Shown here piece after piece: positions 50,393 to 59,533 of a stretch of 64,000 nucleotides of DNA; position 1 is the stretch's first letter, and every line of letters starts with the position of its first letter. The translations under genes and the position numbers were made by a program. Under the pieces are notes generated by a model. That model was not told the DNA's origin and did not search any database. It saw only the letters and a program-made list of their open reading frames with translations. Source of the DNA: Streptomyces sp. MMG1121 (GTDB taxonomy: Bacteria > Actinomycetota > Actinomycetes > Streptomycetales > Streptomycetaceae); the NCBI RefSeq assembly GCF_001280015.1, contig NZ_LGDV01000187.1:62001-126000 (forward strand). The letters are read 5' to 3'.

Positions 50393-51286
50393 ATGGCACT
50401 GCTCCGCCCCTCCTCCCGCACCCGCAGGCGCGGCGCGGACCGCGACCGGATCTGGACCTGGCTCATGCTGCCGGGCACCCTGTGGATGACCGGGTTCCTG
50501 ATCGCCTCGCTGGTGCTGGTCGCCGTCCTCGCGGTCGGCACCACCGACGACCTCGGCAACCCGCGCTTCGGCTTCGACCTGTCCGGTGTACGCGCCCTCG
50601 CCGACCCCGCCTACACCGAGGTCCTGGCCCGCTCCCTCGGCTACGCCGTGCTCACCTGCGCGATCTGCCTGCTGATCGCCTACCCGGTGGCGTACACCAT
50701 CGCCCTGCACGGCGGACGGTACAAGAACGCGCTGATCGCCGCGATCGTGGTGCCGTTCTTCGCCAACTACCTGGTGCGCATGTACGGCTGGTCGGTGGTC
50801 CTCTCCGACGACGGACCGGTACTGCGCGCGCTGCGTGCCGTGGGGCTGGCCGACGGGAACACGAAGATCCTCAACACCGGTGTCGGTGTGGTCGCGGGAC
50901 TCGTCTACGGCTTCGTCGTCTTCATGATCATCCCGCTGTACGCGGCCCTGGAACGCCTGGACGTCTCCCTCATCGAGGCCGGCCGCGATCTGTACGGCGG
51001 CCCCGTCCGCACCTTCCTCTTCGTCACTTTGCCCGCCACCCGGCAGGGCGCCGCGGCCGGACTCGTCCTGGTCTTCCTGCCCGCGATGGGCGACTTCGTC
51101 AGCGCACAGCTCATGGGAGGGCCGGACCAGATCATGATCGGCAACCTGATCCAGGACAAGTTCTTCCAGGGCCAGAACTGGCCGCTGGGATCCGCCCTCA
51201 CCATGCTGCTGATGCTCGTCCTGCTGATCGGGATGTTCGGCTATCTGCGGCGCACCCGCAAGGACGAGGCGGAGGCCCGCCGATGA
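50393..51286 (+). CDS. ABC transporter permease 1 (PotB-like)
   Basis: 297 residues with six membrane segments, the first at about 20-45 (LMLPGTLWMTGFLIASLVLV). The cytoplasmic EAA loop that docks on the ATPase is ALERLDVSLIEAGRDLYGG near residue 185. Its stop overlaps the start of the second permease (ATGA). Confidence 0.9.
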   Translation: MALLRPSSRTRRRGADRDRIWTWLMLPGTLWMTGFLIASLVLVAVLAVGTTDDLGNPRFGFDLSGVRALADPAYTEVLARSLGYAVLTCAICLLIAYPVAYTIALHGGRYKNALIAAIVVPFFANYLVRMYGWSVVLSDDGPVLRALRAVGLADGNTKILNTGVGVVAGLVYGFVVFMIIPLYAALERLDVSLIEAGRDLYGGPVRTFLFVTLPATRQGAAAGLVLVFLPAMGDFVSAQLMGGPDQIMIGNLIQDKFFQGQNWPLGSALTMLLMLVLLIGMFGYLRRTRKDEAEARR

Positions 51287-52170
51287 CCCTGCTCAAACTG
51301 CCCTCCGCCACCGCCCCGGCCCGCCCGGCCGTCAAGGCCCGCAGCCGGCGCGGACGCGGACGCGCCGACCGCAAGCCGCGCGTCCTCATCGCCGCCACCG
51401 CGCTGTTCTTCGCGCTGCTCTACCTGCCCATCGGCGTCGTGGCGCTGTTCTCGTTCAACTCCAAGAAGTCCCTGACCGTCTTCGGCGGGTTCAGCCTGCG
51501 CTGGTACCGCGCCTTCGTCCACGACGACGTACTGATCTCCTCCCTGGGGACCAGTCTGCGCATCTCCCTGGTGGCGATGGCCGGTTCGGTCGTCCTCGGG
51601 GTGGCGCTCGCGCTCGGCCTGGTCCGCTGCCGTACCCGGCTCGGCTCGCTGGCCGGCCTGGTCATGCTGGTGCCGCTGATCACGCCGGAGATCGTCACCG
51701 GAGTCGCGTCGATGCTGCTGTTCAAGGGCCTGGGCGTGGACCTGTCGACCGGCACGGTGATGCTCGCCGAGATCACCTTCTCCATCTCCTACGTCACCGT
51801 CATCCTGCGCTCCCGGGTCGCGGCGCTGAACCCGGAGGTGGAGGAGGCCGCGATGGACCTGGGCGCCACCCGCTGGCAGGCGGTCCGCCTGGTGACCCTG
51901 CCGGCCCTGCTGCCCGCCGTCCTGGCCTCCGCCGTGCTGATCTTCGCGCTGGTCTTCGACGACTTCGTCCTCGCCTACTTCACCACCGGCGTCGATCCCC
52001 AGCCGCTGTCGGTACGGATCTATTCCGCGATCCGTTTCGGGGTGCAGCCCACCATCAACGCCGTCGGCACGCTGATGCTCGTGGGATCCATCTGCCTGAT
52101 CGCGCTGGCCCTGTTCATTCCGCGCCTCTTCGGCCGCCGTGGCGGCCTCGACATCCTCTCCGGAGAGTGA
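51283..52170 (+). CDS. ABC transporter permease 2 (PotC-like)
   Basis: 295 residues from the ATG at 51283, overlapping permease 1. After a basic, proline-rich cytoplasmic leader of about 35 residues come six membrane segments. The EAA loop is ALNPEVEEAAMDLGATRWQAVRLVTLP near residue 180. With the previous protein it should form the heterodimeric amine channel. The ATPase gene starts three bases after its stop. Confidence 0.9.
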   Translation: MTLLKLPSATAPARPAVKARSRRGRGRADRKPRVLIAATALFFALLYLPIGVVALFSFNSKKSLTVFGGFSLRWYRAFVHDDVLISSLGTSLRISLVAMAGSVVLGVALALGLVRCRTRLGSLAGLVMLVPLITPEIVTGVASMLLFKGLGVDLSTGTVMLAEITFSISYVTVILRSRVAALNPEVEEAAMDLGATRWQAVRLVTLPALLPAVLASAVLIFALVFDDFVLAYFTTGVDPQPLSVRIYSAIRFGVQPTINAVGTLMLVGSICLIALALFIPRLFGRRGGLDILSGE

Positions 52171-52173
52171 CCC

Positions 52174-53244
52174 ATGGACGCGACCCCGGCCGTCCGGCTC
52201 GACGGCGTCTCCAAGCAGTTCGCCGACTCCTACGCCGTCCACCGCCTCGACCTCGACATCGACTCCGGCCACTTCTTCTCGCTGCTGGGCCCCTCCGGCT
52301 GCGGCAAGACCACCACGCTGCGCATGATCGGCGGGTTCAGCGACCCGACCGAGGGCTCGGTGCTGCTCGCCGGTGAGGACGTGACCGCGCTGCCGCCGAA
52401 CCGGCGCAACGTCAACACGGTCTTCCAGAGCTATGCGCTGTTCGACCATCTGAGCGTCGCCGACAACGTCGGGTTCGGGCTCAAGCGCCAGGGCGTGGCA
52501 AAGGCCGAGATCCGGCAGCGGGTCGGCGAGATGCTGGAGCTGGTCCAGCTCGCCGGTCTCGCCCACCGGAGGCCCCGTACGCTCTCCGGCGGCCAGCGCC
52601 AGCGCGTCGCCCTGGCCCGCGCGCTGGTCAACCGTCCGGCCGTGCTGCTCCTGGACGAGCCGCTGGCCGCACTCGATCTGAAGCTGCGCCGGCAGATGCA
52701 GGTGGAGCTGAAGCAGATCCAGCGCGAGGTCGGCATCACCTTCGTCTTCGTGACCCACGACCAGGACGAGGCGCTGACCATGTCCGACCGGATCGCCGTG
52801 ATGAACGAGGGCCGCATCGAGCAGTGCGGCACCCCCGAGGACGTCTACGAGCACCCCGCCAGCCAGTTCGCCGCCTCCTTCATGGGCACGTCCAACCTGA
52901 TGACCGGCACCTACCGGGGCGGTGAGGTCGCCTTGGCCGGCGGTCCCGCGCTGGCGGTCGGTGCCCGTACCGGCATCGCGGACGGCACCTCGGTCAGCGT
53001 TTCGGTACGCCCCGAGAAGATCTGGCTGTCCGACTTCGAACCGGGTATGTCGGTGCTGTCCGGGGTGATCCGCGAAACGGTCTACAGCGGCCCGACCACG
53101 ACCTACCTCATCGAACTGGCCCCGGGCGTCACGCTGTCCGTGCTGGAGCAGAACACGGCCCGCGCGCGCATGGAGGACCGCTGGAGCGGCGGCGAGACGG
53201 TCGAGTTCGGCTGGCGGCCCGAGCACTGTCTGGTCCTGGCCTGA
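52174..53244 (+). CDS. ABC transporter ATP-binding protein (PotA-like)
   Basis: 356 residues. Walker A is GPSGCGKTTTL near residue 39, the signature LSGGQRQRVALARAL near 134 and Walker B VLLLDEPLAALD near 157. The switch His is in FVTHDQDEAL. The C-terminal 110 residues form a TOBE regulatory domain (SVSVRPEKIWL...). It powers import through the two permeases. Confidence 0.93.
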   Translation: MDATPAVRLDGVSKQFADSYAVHRLDLDIDSGHFFSLLGPSGCGKTTTLRMIGGFSDPTEGSVLLAGEDVTALPPNRRNVNTVFQSYALFDHLSVADNVGFGLKRQGVAKAEIRQRVGEMLELVQLAGLAHRRPRTLSGGQRQRVALARALVNRPAVLLLDEPLAALDLKLRRQMQVELKQIQREVGITFVFVTHDQDEALTMSDRIAVMNEGRIEQCGTPEDVYEHPASQFAASFMGTSNLMTGTYRGGEVALAGGPALAVGARTGIADGTSVSVSVRPEKIWLSDFEPGMSVLSGVIRETVYSGPTTTYLIELAPGVTLSVLEQNTARARMEDRWSGGETVEFGWRPEHCLVLA

Positions 53245-53270
53245 TCCGACTGCACAGGAGAGCGAAACCG

Positions 53271-54584
53271 ATGCATCACGACGTGATCGTGCTCGGGGCC
53301 GGGCTCGCCGGCCTCGCCGCCGCCCGTGACCTGGCGGCCGCCGGCACCGACGTACTCGTTCTGGAGGCCCGGGACCGCGTCGGCGGCCGGGTCGAGCAGA
53401 CCCGCACTCCCGACGGCCGTACCGTCCAGCTGGGCGGCGAAGTGGTCGGCCATGCCCACACCGCGTACCTCCAGCTCGCCAAGGAGCTGGGTCTGGAGCT
53501 GGTTCCCAGCTATGTCGCCGAACCCGGCCGTATCACCCGTGCCACGCCGGAGGGCCTCTCGGCCGGCGATACACCGCACTGGTTCGACCCCGGCGACCTG
53601 GCCCAACACGACCAACTCAGCAGGGAGTTCAGCGATCTCTCGGCCACCGTCGATCCCGACGACCCCTGGTCGCACCCGGAGGCGTCCGCCCTGGACCGGC
53701 TGTCCGTCGCCGACTGGTTGCGCTCCCGCCATGCCGCACCCGCCGTGATACGGCTGTGGGACATCGGCCAACTGGCCCTGGCGGGGGGATCGTACGAACG
53801 CATCTCGCTGCTCGCCGCGCTGCGCAAGAGCGCGGCGGTCCCTGGCACGGGCGACTACGACTACGACCAGTGGGAAGGACTGCGACTGGCGGACGGCTCG
53901 GCCACCCTCGCCGAGGTGATGGGCCGCGAACTGGGTCCGCGCATCCGCCTCGGCTCGCCCGTCGACGCGCTCGACAAGCGCCCCGGCCACTGCACCGTGC
54001 GCCTGGTCACCGGCGAAGTCCTCACCGCCGCCGCCGTGGTGAGCGCCCTGCCGGTGGGGCCGCTGCGGTCGGTCGCCGTCACCGGAGTGAGCGACGCCCG
54101 CCTGGCCTCCCTGCACCGCCAGCGGCATGCCACGGCTGCGAAGTTCGCCGCCGTCTACGACCGTCCCTTCTGGCGCGCCGACGGTCTCAGCGGCCTGTCC
54201 GAGGCCGAGGGCATCCTGGGCAGCACCTGGCCGCAGAAGGAGGGCGTGCTGTCGGCGCTGATCCCGCCCGAACGCTACGGCGTCCTGCTCGGCACCCCGC
54301 CCCAGTTGCGCACCCCCGAGCTGCTCGCCGAGGTGGCCGCGATGTTCGGCGACGAGGCGCTGCGGCCGACCTCCTGTCATCTGCGGCTGTGGGGCACCGA
54401 CCCGTGGACGCAGGGCTATGTCACACAGTGGCCGCCGGGCGAGGTGATGGCGGTCGGCCCGCTGCACGGCACCCATGAACCGCCGTTCTACGTCTGCGGC
54501 TCCGACCAGTGGGTCGCCGGATACATGGAGGGCGCCGTCCGCACCGGCCGTGCCGCCGCCGAGGAGGCACTGCGCCGTGGCTGA
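53271..54584 (+). CDS. Flavin monoamine oxidase
   Basis: 437 residues with AGGAGAG before the ATG. FAD binding is shown by VIVLGAGLAGLAAARDL (4-20), EARDRVGGRVEQTRT and the C-terminal GSDQWVAGYMEGAVRTGRAAA. The family oxidises primary or secondary amines (polyamines, tyramine-like) to aldehydes and H2O2. The next gene encodes an aminoaldehyde dehydrogenase and overlaps its end by eight bases, so the pair probably converts an imported amine to an acid. The basic substrate importer upstream fits a putrescine-like or betaine-derived amine. Confidence 0.9.
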   Translation: MHHDVIVLGAGLAGLAAARDLAAAGTDVLVLEARDRVGGRVEQTRTPDGRTVQLGGEVVGHAHTAYLQLAKELGLELVPSYVAEPGRITRATPEGLSAGDTPHWFDPGDLAQHDQLSREFSDLSATVDPDDPWSHPEASALDRLSVADWLRSRHAAPAVIRLWDIGQLALAGGSYERISLLAALRKSAAVPGTGDYDYDQWEGLRLADGSATLAEVMGRELGPRIRLGSPVDALDKRPGHCTVRLVTGEVLTAAAVVSALPVGPLRSVAVTGVSDARLASLHRQRHATAAKFAAVYDRPFWRADGLSGLSEAEGILGSTWPQKEGVLSALIPPERYGVLLGTPPQLRTPELLAEVAAMFGDEALRPTSCHLRLWGTDPWTQGYVTQWPPGEVMAVGPLHGTHEPPFYVCGSDQWVAGYMEGAVRTGRAAAEEALRRG

Positions 54585-56010
54585 GAACACCGACCTCACG
54601 ACCGTCCTCAACCACATCGGCGGCAAGGAGGTGCCGGCCGCCTCCGGGGCGACCCTGCCGCTGATCGACCCCGCCACCGCGCTTGAGCACGGCACGGCGC
54701 CGCGGTCCGGCCCCGAGGACGTCGACGCCGCCTGCCACGCGGCGCAGCAAGCCTTTCCTGGCTGGTCGGCCACGACTCCGGCGACGCGGCAGACGGCGCT
54801 GCTGGGCCTCGCCGACGCCCTGGAACGGGAGGCGACTGCCGTGGCGCGTGCGGAGGTGGCCGACACGGGCAAGCCGCGGGCCCTGTTCCTGGCGGACGAA
54901 CTGCCCGCGATCGTGGACGTGCTGAGGTACTTCGCCGGAGCCGCGCGGAATCTGCCGGGCGCCGCGGCCGCCGAGTACACGCCGGGCCGCACCTCGGTGC
55001 TGCGTCGCGAGCCGGTCGGCGTCTGCGCCCAGATCACTCCGTGGAACTACCCGCTGATGATGGCCGTGTGGAAGATCGCCCCGGCACTGGCGGCCGGCAA
55101 CACGGTCGTCCTGAAGCCGTCCGACACCACGCCCTCCTCCGCCGCGCTCCTCGCCCGGCTGGCCGCCGAGCACCTGCCGCCCGGGGTGCTCAACGTCGTG
55201 TGCGGCGACCGCGACACCGGACGTGGGCTCGTCACCCACCCCGACGTCCGGCTGGTCGCCGTCACCGGCAGCGTCCGCGCCGGACAGGAGATCGCCGCAG
55301 CCGCGGCGGCCGACCTCAAACGGCTGCACCTCGAACTCGGCGGCAACGCACCGGTCCTGGTCCACGAGGACGCCGATCTCGCCGCCGCGGTCGAGCAGTT
55401 GTCGTATCTGTCCTTCTACAACGCGGGCCAGGACTGTACGGCCGCCACCAGGATCCTGGTCCACCAGCGGCTCCACGACGCCTTCCTGGACGCCTTCGCG
55501 CGCCGTGCCGCGCAGCGCGTTCCCGGCACCTGCGACGATCCGCACGCCGACTTCGGCCCGCTGGCCAACGCCGCCCAACTGTCATCCGTGCGTGGGATGT
55601 TGGAGCGCCTTCCGGCCCACACCGAGGTCGTCGCGGGTGGTGCGACCCTGGACCGGCCCGGCTACTTCCATCAGGCCACGGTGGTGGCCGGTGCCCGGCA
55701 GGAGGACGAGATCGTACGGAGCGAGGTGTTCGGCCCGGTCGTCACGGTCCAGCCGTTCACGGACGAGGCCGAGGCCCTCCGGATGGCGAACGCCGTGCCC
55801 CAGGGGCTGGCCGCGAGCGTCTGGACCCGCGACCACGACCGCGCCATGCGCGCGAGCCGGGCGCTGCACACCGGCATCGTCTGGGTCAACACGCACGGCA
55901 CGACCGTCTCGGAGATGCCGCACGGCGGTGTACGCCACTCCGGCTACGGCAGCGACCTCTCCCTCACCGGCCTGCTGGACTACACCCAGGTCAAGCACGT
56001 CATGCTGTGA
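54577..56010 (+). CDS. Gamma-aminobutyraldehyde/betaine aldehyde dehydrogenase-like ALDH
   Basis: 477 residues from a GTG at 54577 with GAGGAGG nine bases upstream, inside the end of the amine oxidase gene. Key blocks are CAQITPWNYPLMMAVWKIAPALAAG, the general base in HLELGGNAPVLV and the nucleophile in NAGQDCTAATRI; GQDCTAATR is typical of the 4-aminobutyraldehyde (PatD) and betaine-aldehyde branch. It would oxidise the aldehyde made by the amine oxidase. The gene ends overlapping the convergent SRPBCC gene by eleven bases. Confidence 0.9.
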   Translation: MAENTDLTTVLNHIGGKEVPAASGATLPLIDPATALEHGTAPRSGPEDVDAACHAAQQAFPGWSATTPATRQTALLGLADALEREATAVARAEVADTGKPRALFLADELPAIVDVLRYFAGAARNLPGAAAAEYTPGRTSVLRREPVGVCAQITPWNYPLMMAVWKIAPALAAGNTVVLKPSDTTPSSAALLARLAAEHLPPGVLNVVCGDRDTGRGLVTHPDVRLVAVTGSVRAGQEIAAAAAADLKRLHLELGGNAPVLVHEDADLAAAVEQLSYLSFYNAGQDCTAATRILVHQRLHDAFLDAFARRAAQRVPGTCDDPHADFGPLANAAQLSSVRGMLERLPAHTEVVAGGATLDRPGYFHQATVVAGARQEDEIVRSEVFGPVVTVQPFTDEAEALRMANAVPQGLAASVWTRDHDRAMRASRALHTGIVWVNTHGTTVSEMPHGGVRHSGYGSDLSLTGLLDYTQVKHVML

Positions 56011-56422
56011 CGTCCGCCCCGCCGCCCTCCAGGATCTTCTTCAGGGTGGCGAGTTCGATGTCGACCAGGTCGATCTGGGTCCTGAACTCGGAATCACCGA
56101 GGGACGGGGGCTGGTAGAAGGTCATCATGAACTCGGCGCCGTCGCCGTTGGGGACCACGCGGGCCGGCACCCGCCAGGAGTCCGTGTCGTCGTCGAAGAC
56201 GTGATCGAGGATGCCGAACTCGGCGTTGGCCCGCAGGCCCAGCCGGGCCGGACCCAGCGGGGTGGACATGCGCCACCAACAGGGGTCCTCGGTGGGCTCG
56301 ATGGACTGGACGTTGACCACCGCCCACGCGGGCCAGTTGGCGGGGTCGGCGAGGAAGGCGAAGACCTCCTCGCGGGGGCGGTCGATGCCGATGCTCTTGG
56401 TGATGGAGTGCTTGATGCTCAT
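56000..56422 (-). CDS. SRPBCC (START-like) domain protein
   Basis: 140 residues starting MSIKHSITKSIGIDRPREEVFAFLADPANWPAWA, the classical start of polyketide-cyclase/SRPBCC proteins, which hold a hydrophobic ligand in a deep cavity. No catalytic residues can be assigned. It is cotranscribed with the MarR gene (12-base gap) and its 3' end overlaps the convergent aldehyde dehydrogenase gene. It is probably a target of that MarR regulator. Confidence 0.8.
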   Translation of the reverse strand: MSIKHSITKSIGIDRPREEVFAFLADPANWPAWAVVNVQSIEPTEDPCWWRMSTPLGPARLGLRANAEFGILDHVFDDDTDSWRVPARVVPNGDGAEFMMTFYQPPSLGDSEFRTQIDLVDIELATLKKILEGGGADVTA

Positions 56423-56434
56423 GACTCTCTTCCC

Positions 56435-56887
56435 TCAGGGGTTGTCGGGCGGCGCCGCGGGGTGGGACTCGCCCACCAGACGCCGGATCCATTCCTCCAG
56501 CTGCCGGCGCTGACCGGCGTCGAGCGAGCCGAAGTAGTGGTGGTCGTTGCGGTCCGCCAGTTCGGCCAGCTCCGGTACGAGGGCCTGCCCGCGGTCGGTC
56601 AGAACGAGCCGGACCGTGCGCCGGGAGGCGGGGTCGGGCTCGCGGCGGATCAAGCCCTTGGCCACGAGACGGTCGACCAGGCGGGAGACGGCTCCCGGAT
56701 CGATGTCCATGTGCGCGGCCACGGCCTTGGTGGTGTCGTGGCCATGGAACACGCCGGCCATCACCCCCCACTGGGAGACGGTGACGTCATGCCGCGCGAG
56801 TTCGGCCTCGAACCGGCCATGGACCTCGTCGGACAGGCGACGCAGCCAGTAGCCGAGGTGGTCGTGGAGTCCACTCGTTTTACTCAC
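56435..56887 (-). CDS. MarR-family regulator
   Basis: 150 residues. The winged helix is visible as VTVSQWGVMAGVFHGHDTTKAVAAHMDIDPGAVSRLVDRLVAKGLI with the wing PASRRTVRLVLTDRGQALVPEL. It has no cysteine of the OhrR type near the N-terminus, so a phenolic or other small ligand is more likely than peroxide. Two 14-base direct repeats sit directly upstream as a candidate autoregulatory site. The SRPBCC gene follows. Confidence 0.9.
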   Translation of the reverse strand: MSKTSGLHDHLGYWLRRLSDEVHGRFEAELARHDVTVSQWGVMAGVFHGHDTTKAVAAHMDIDPGAVSRLVDRLVAKGLIRREPDPASRRTVRLVLTDRGQALVPELAELADRNDHHYFGSLDAGQRRQLEEWIRRLVGESHPAAPPDNP

Positions 56888-56900
56888 ACATCCACCATCA

Positions 56901-56929
56901 TTGTCACGGCAACACTTGTCAAGGCAACA
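56901..56929. promoter_or_regulatory. Tandem 14-base repeats upstream of the MarR gene
   Basis: TTGTCACGGCAACA (56901-56914) and TTGTCAAGGCAACA (56916-56929), 13 of 14 identical with one base between. They lie 14-42 bases upstream of the MarR start and include a TTGACA-like box on the minus strand. Likely operator/promoter. Confidence 0.5.
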
Positions 56930-57205
56930 GTTCGATGATTGCTCCTGTCGGGTCCCTGCCGGCCGCCATGGGCCGCACGAGCGGTGATGGTGGAACGGTC
57001 GGCGCCCGGTCCCTCGTGGCGCCCTGTCCCGGAGGCCGGTGTGACGTTCTCCATTGCGGCCGGTGTGCCGATGCTGTGAGTCTTCGGGCCGGACCGCTCA
57101 CCGAAGAAGTCGAACAATTCTCCGAGTAACTGTTATCGGCGCCGCACCGAGCGGTCTCCCAGATATCGGACAGCACCGTTCGGCGTCGAGGACAGGGAAG
57201 CTTTG

Positions 57206-58915
57206 ATGGGTACACAGCGCACGGCGGAGTCGGTGGCACTGGTGAACGCCGCCCGAGCGGGAGATCCGGCGGCCCAGGACGCCCTGGTGAGCGCCTATCT
57301 CCCGCTGGTCTACAACATCGTGGGCCGGGCGCTGAACGGCTCCGTCGACGTCGACGACGTGGTCCAGGAGACCATGCTCCGCGCCCTCGACGGGCTCGGC
57401 GATCTGCGCACCCCCGAGAGCTTCCGCTCCTGGCTCGTGGCCATCGCCATGAACCGTGTCCGGGCGCACTGGCAGGACCGGCAGTTCGCCCCCGACGCCG
57501 TCGAGGAGGCCAGCGAACTCGCCGACCCGGGCGCCGACTTCGTGGACCTGGCCATCGTGCGGCTCCAGTTGTCCGGGCAGCGGCAGGAGACCGCCCGCGC
57601 GACCCGCTGGCTGGAGCCGGACGACCGGGAGGTGCTGTCGCTGTGGTGGCTGGAGTGCGCCGGCGAGCTGACCCGCGCCGAGGTCGCCGCGGCCCTGGAG
57701 TTGTCGCCGCAGCACGCCGCGGTACGCGTGCAGAGGATGAAGGCACGCCTCGAGGCGGCGCGCGTGGTGGTTCGGGCGCTCGATGCGCGGCCGCCGTGCG
57801 AGGACCAGCGTGCCGTGGTGGCGTCCTGGGACGGCCGGCCCTCAGCACTGTGGCGCAAGCGAATAGCGCGGCACGCCCGGGACTGTGCGCGCTGCGGCGG
57901 CCTGTGGCAGGGCCTGCTGCCCGCCGAGGGCCTCCTGGCCGGGCTGGCCCTGGTCGCGGTGTCGTCGGCACTGTTCGCCACCACCCGCTCGGCCGTGGCG
58001 GCGGCCCCGGCCGCGGCGGCCACCCCGGGCCCCGCACAGCCGGGCCCCGCCCCGGGCGGCGGCTACGACGCGTTCGTCGGGCTGGGCTCCGGCGGGAGCG
58101 ATGCCGAACCGGTCTCCGCGTCCGGCGACGGCCCGGGCGGGGCCGGGCACCGTGCGGAACCCGGCCGGCAGACCTCCCGCAGCAAGGCCCGCCGGCGTCG
58201 GCGCATGCGCCGACGAGCCGTCGGCGGAGCCGTGGCGGTGGCCTGCGTGGCGGGCGCCTGCGTCTGGTACGCCGACTCCAGCCCCGCGCCGCACACCGCG
58301 ACCGCCTCACAGCCCGCCGGCGACCCTGCGGTCGGCCTCGCGGCGCCCGATGCGGCGGCGGCCTCGTCGTCGGCCCCGGCGTCCCCGTCACCGTCCCCGA
58401 CGCAGACAAAGAGGAAGAGCCCCGCCAAGAAGAGCCCCCACCCCCGCACCACCCGGAAGACCGGCTCGCCCACGCCCCAGCAGTCCGCCACCACGAGTGC
58501 CCCCGTCTCGCCGCAGGCACCGCCGACCGCCTCCGGCCAGGTCGGCCAGGTCATCGCGCTGGTGAACCAGCAGCGGGCGACCGCCGGATGCGGACCGGTC
58601 AGCGAGAACGCGGACCTGGACAAGGCCGCGCAGGGCCACTCCGACGACATGGCCGCCCGCGGCTACTTCGACCATGTCAGCCCGGACGGCACCGACCCCG
58701 GGCAGCGCATCACCGCGGCGGGCTACCGCTGGTCCACGTACGGCGAGAACATCGCCGAGGGCCAGCCGACGCCACAGGCCGTGATGGACGCGTGGATGAA
58801 CAGCCCCGGCCATCGCGCCAACATCCTCAACTGCGCGTTCAAGGAGATCGGCGTGGGCGTCAACAAGGGCTCCGGCGGCCCGCTGTGGACCCAGGACTTC
58901 GGCGCCAGACTCTGA
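57206..58915 (+). CDS. ECF-like sigma factor fused to zinc anti-sigma-like motif, membrane segments and CAP domain
   Basis: 569 residues. Residues about 10-90 are sigma region 2 (ALVSAYLPLVYNIVGRAL, DDVVQETMLRALDGL, FRSWLVAIAMNRVR). Residues 135-190 are region 4 (REVLSLWWLEC..., VAAALELSPQHAAVRVQRMKARL). At 223-230 HARDCARC is an exact H-x3-C-x2-C zinc anti-sigma motif. Hydrophobic segments lie at about 243-262 and 338-354, the second after an Arg cluster. A Ser/Pro/Thr linker leads to a C-terminal CAP/SCP-like domain (about 450-565: VIALVNQQRATAGC, SDDMAARGYFDH, GENIAEGQ, NSPGHRANIL). This predicts a membrane-held sigma factor with an outside sensor. The ATG at 57206 follows AGGGAAG. No partner gene is adjacent. 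Confidence 0.88.
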   Translation: MGTQRTAESVALVNAARAGDPAAQDALVSAYLPLVYNIVGRALNGSVDVDDVVQETMLRALDGLGDLRTPESFRSWLVAIAMNRVRAHWQDRQFAPDAVEEASELADPGADFVDLAIVRLQLSGQRQETARATRWLEPDDREVLSLWWLECAGELTRAEVAAALELSPQHAAVRVQRMKARLEAARVVVRALDARPPCEDQRAVVASWDGRPSALWRKRIARHARDCARCGGLWQGLLPAEGLLAGLALVAVSSALFATTRSAVAAAPAAAATPGPAQPGPAPGGGYDAFVGLGSGGSDAEPVSASGDGPGGAGHRAEPGRQTSRSKARRRRRMRRRAVGGAVAVACVAGACVWYADSSPAPHTATASQPAGDPAVGLAAPDAAAASSSAPASPSPSPTQTKRKSPAKKSPHPRTTRKTGSPTPQQSATTSAPVSPQAPPTASGQVGQVIALVNQQRATAGCGPVSENADLDKAAQGHSDDMAARGYFDHVSPDGTDPGQRITAAGYRWSTYGENIAEGQPTPQAVMDAWMNSPGHRANILNCAFKEIGVGVNKGSGGPLWTQDFGARL

Positions 58916-59533
58916 CAGGGCTTCACCGTGGGGCGCGTACCGCTGTGCTCGAGGGCGGCCCCGTCGATGCCGGAGATCGAGGAGCACCGGCCCACTCAGT
59001 GGCCGGTGTCCGCGTCGGCGCGGCGCCTGCCTTGAAGCCCGGTCCACCGGCCCCGCTCCGTGCGTCAGCGCCCCCCAGCGTCTCCAGCATCGACGCGCGC
59101 ATCGGGGGCAGGACCGGCTTCACCCCGACCACGGCCGGTCATACCGGCACCCCAAGCGGCAGCGGATACGGCGCCTGCCGGACCGCCACGGTCCTGTGCA
59201 CACCCAGGTCCCCGGTCACACACCCGACCCCGTACCACGGCCGCAGACCCGACCACCCGTCGGCCGGTTGCAGTCCGTCCCGGTAGAAGCGTGAGCGGGG
59301 CACCGGATTTCACCGACGCCCCACTCCTGACCCATTACCGGAGGACGACGCCGTGGACCTGCCGGCTGCGGGCGGCCGGCCACGGTCGTCTCGATGGCGT
59401 CGGTGACGAGCCCCTGCCCCCTGGTTCGAGGCGCGGTTGAACGCCGACTCGGACCGGACGCGGCCGAGCCCGGCCGGCCCCAGGCACCAGGCGACGGCGG
59501 GCCACGGCGGGCCACGGCGGGCCGACCCTGCGG
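58916..59533. other. Non-coding gap
   Basis: About 620 bases between the sigma-CAP gene and the convergent MerR gene. No recognisable gene. Near 59491-59525 the ten-base unit GCCACGGCGG is repeated in tandem. Confidence 0.45.
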
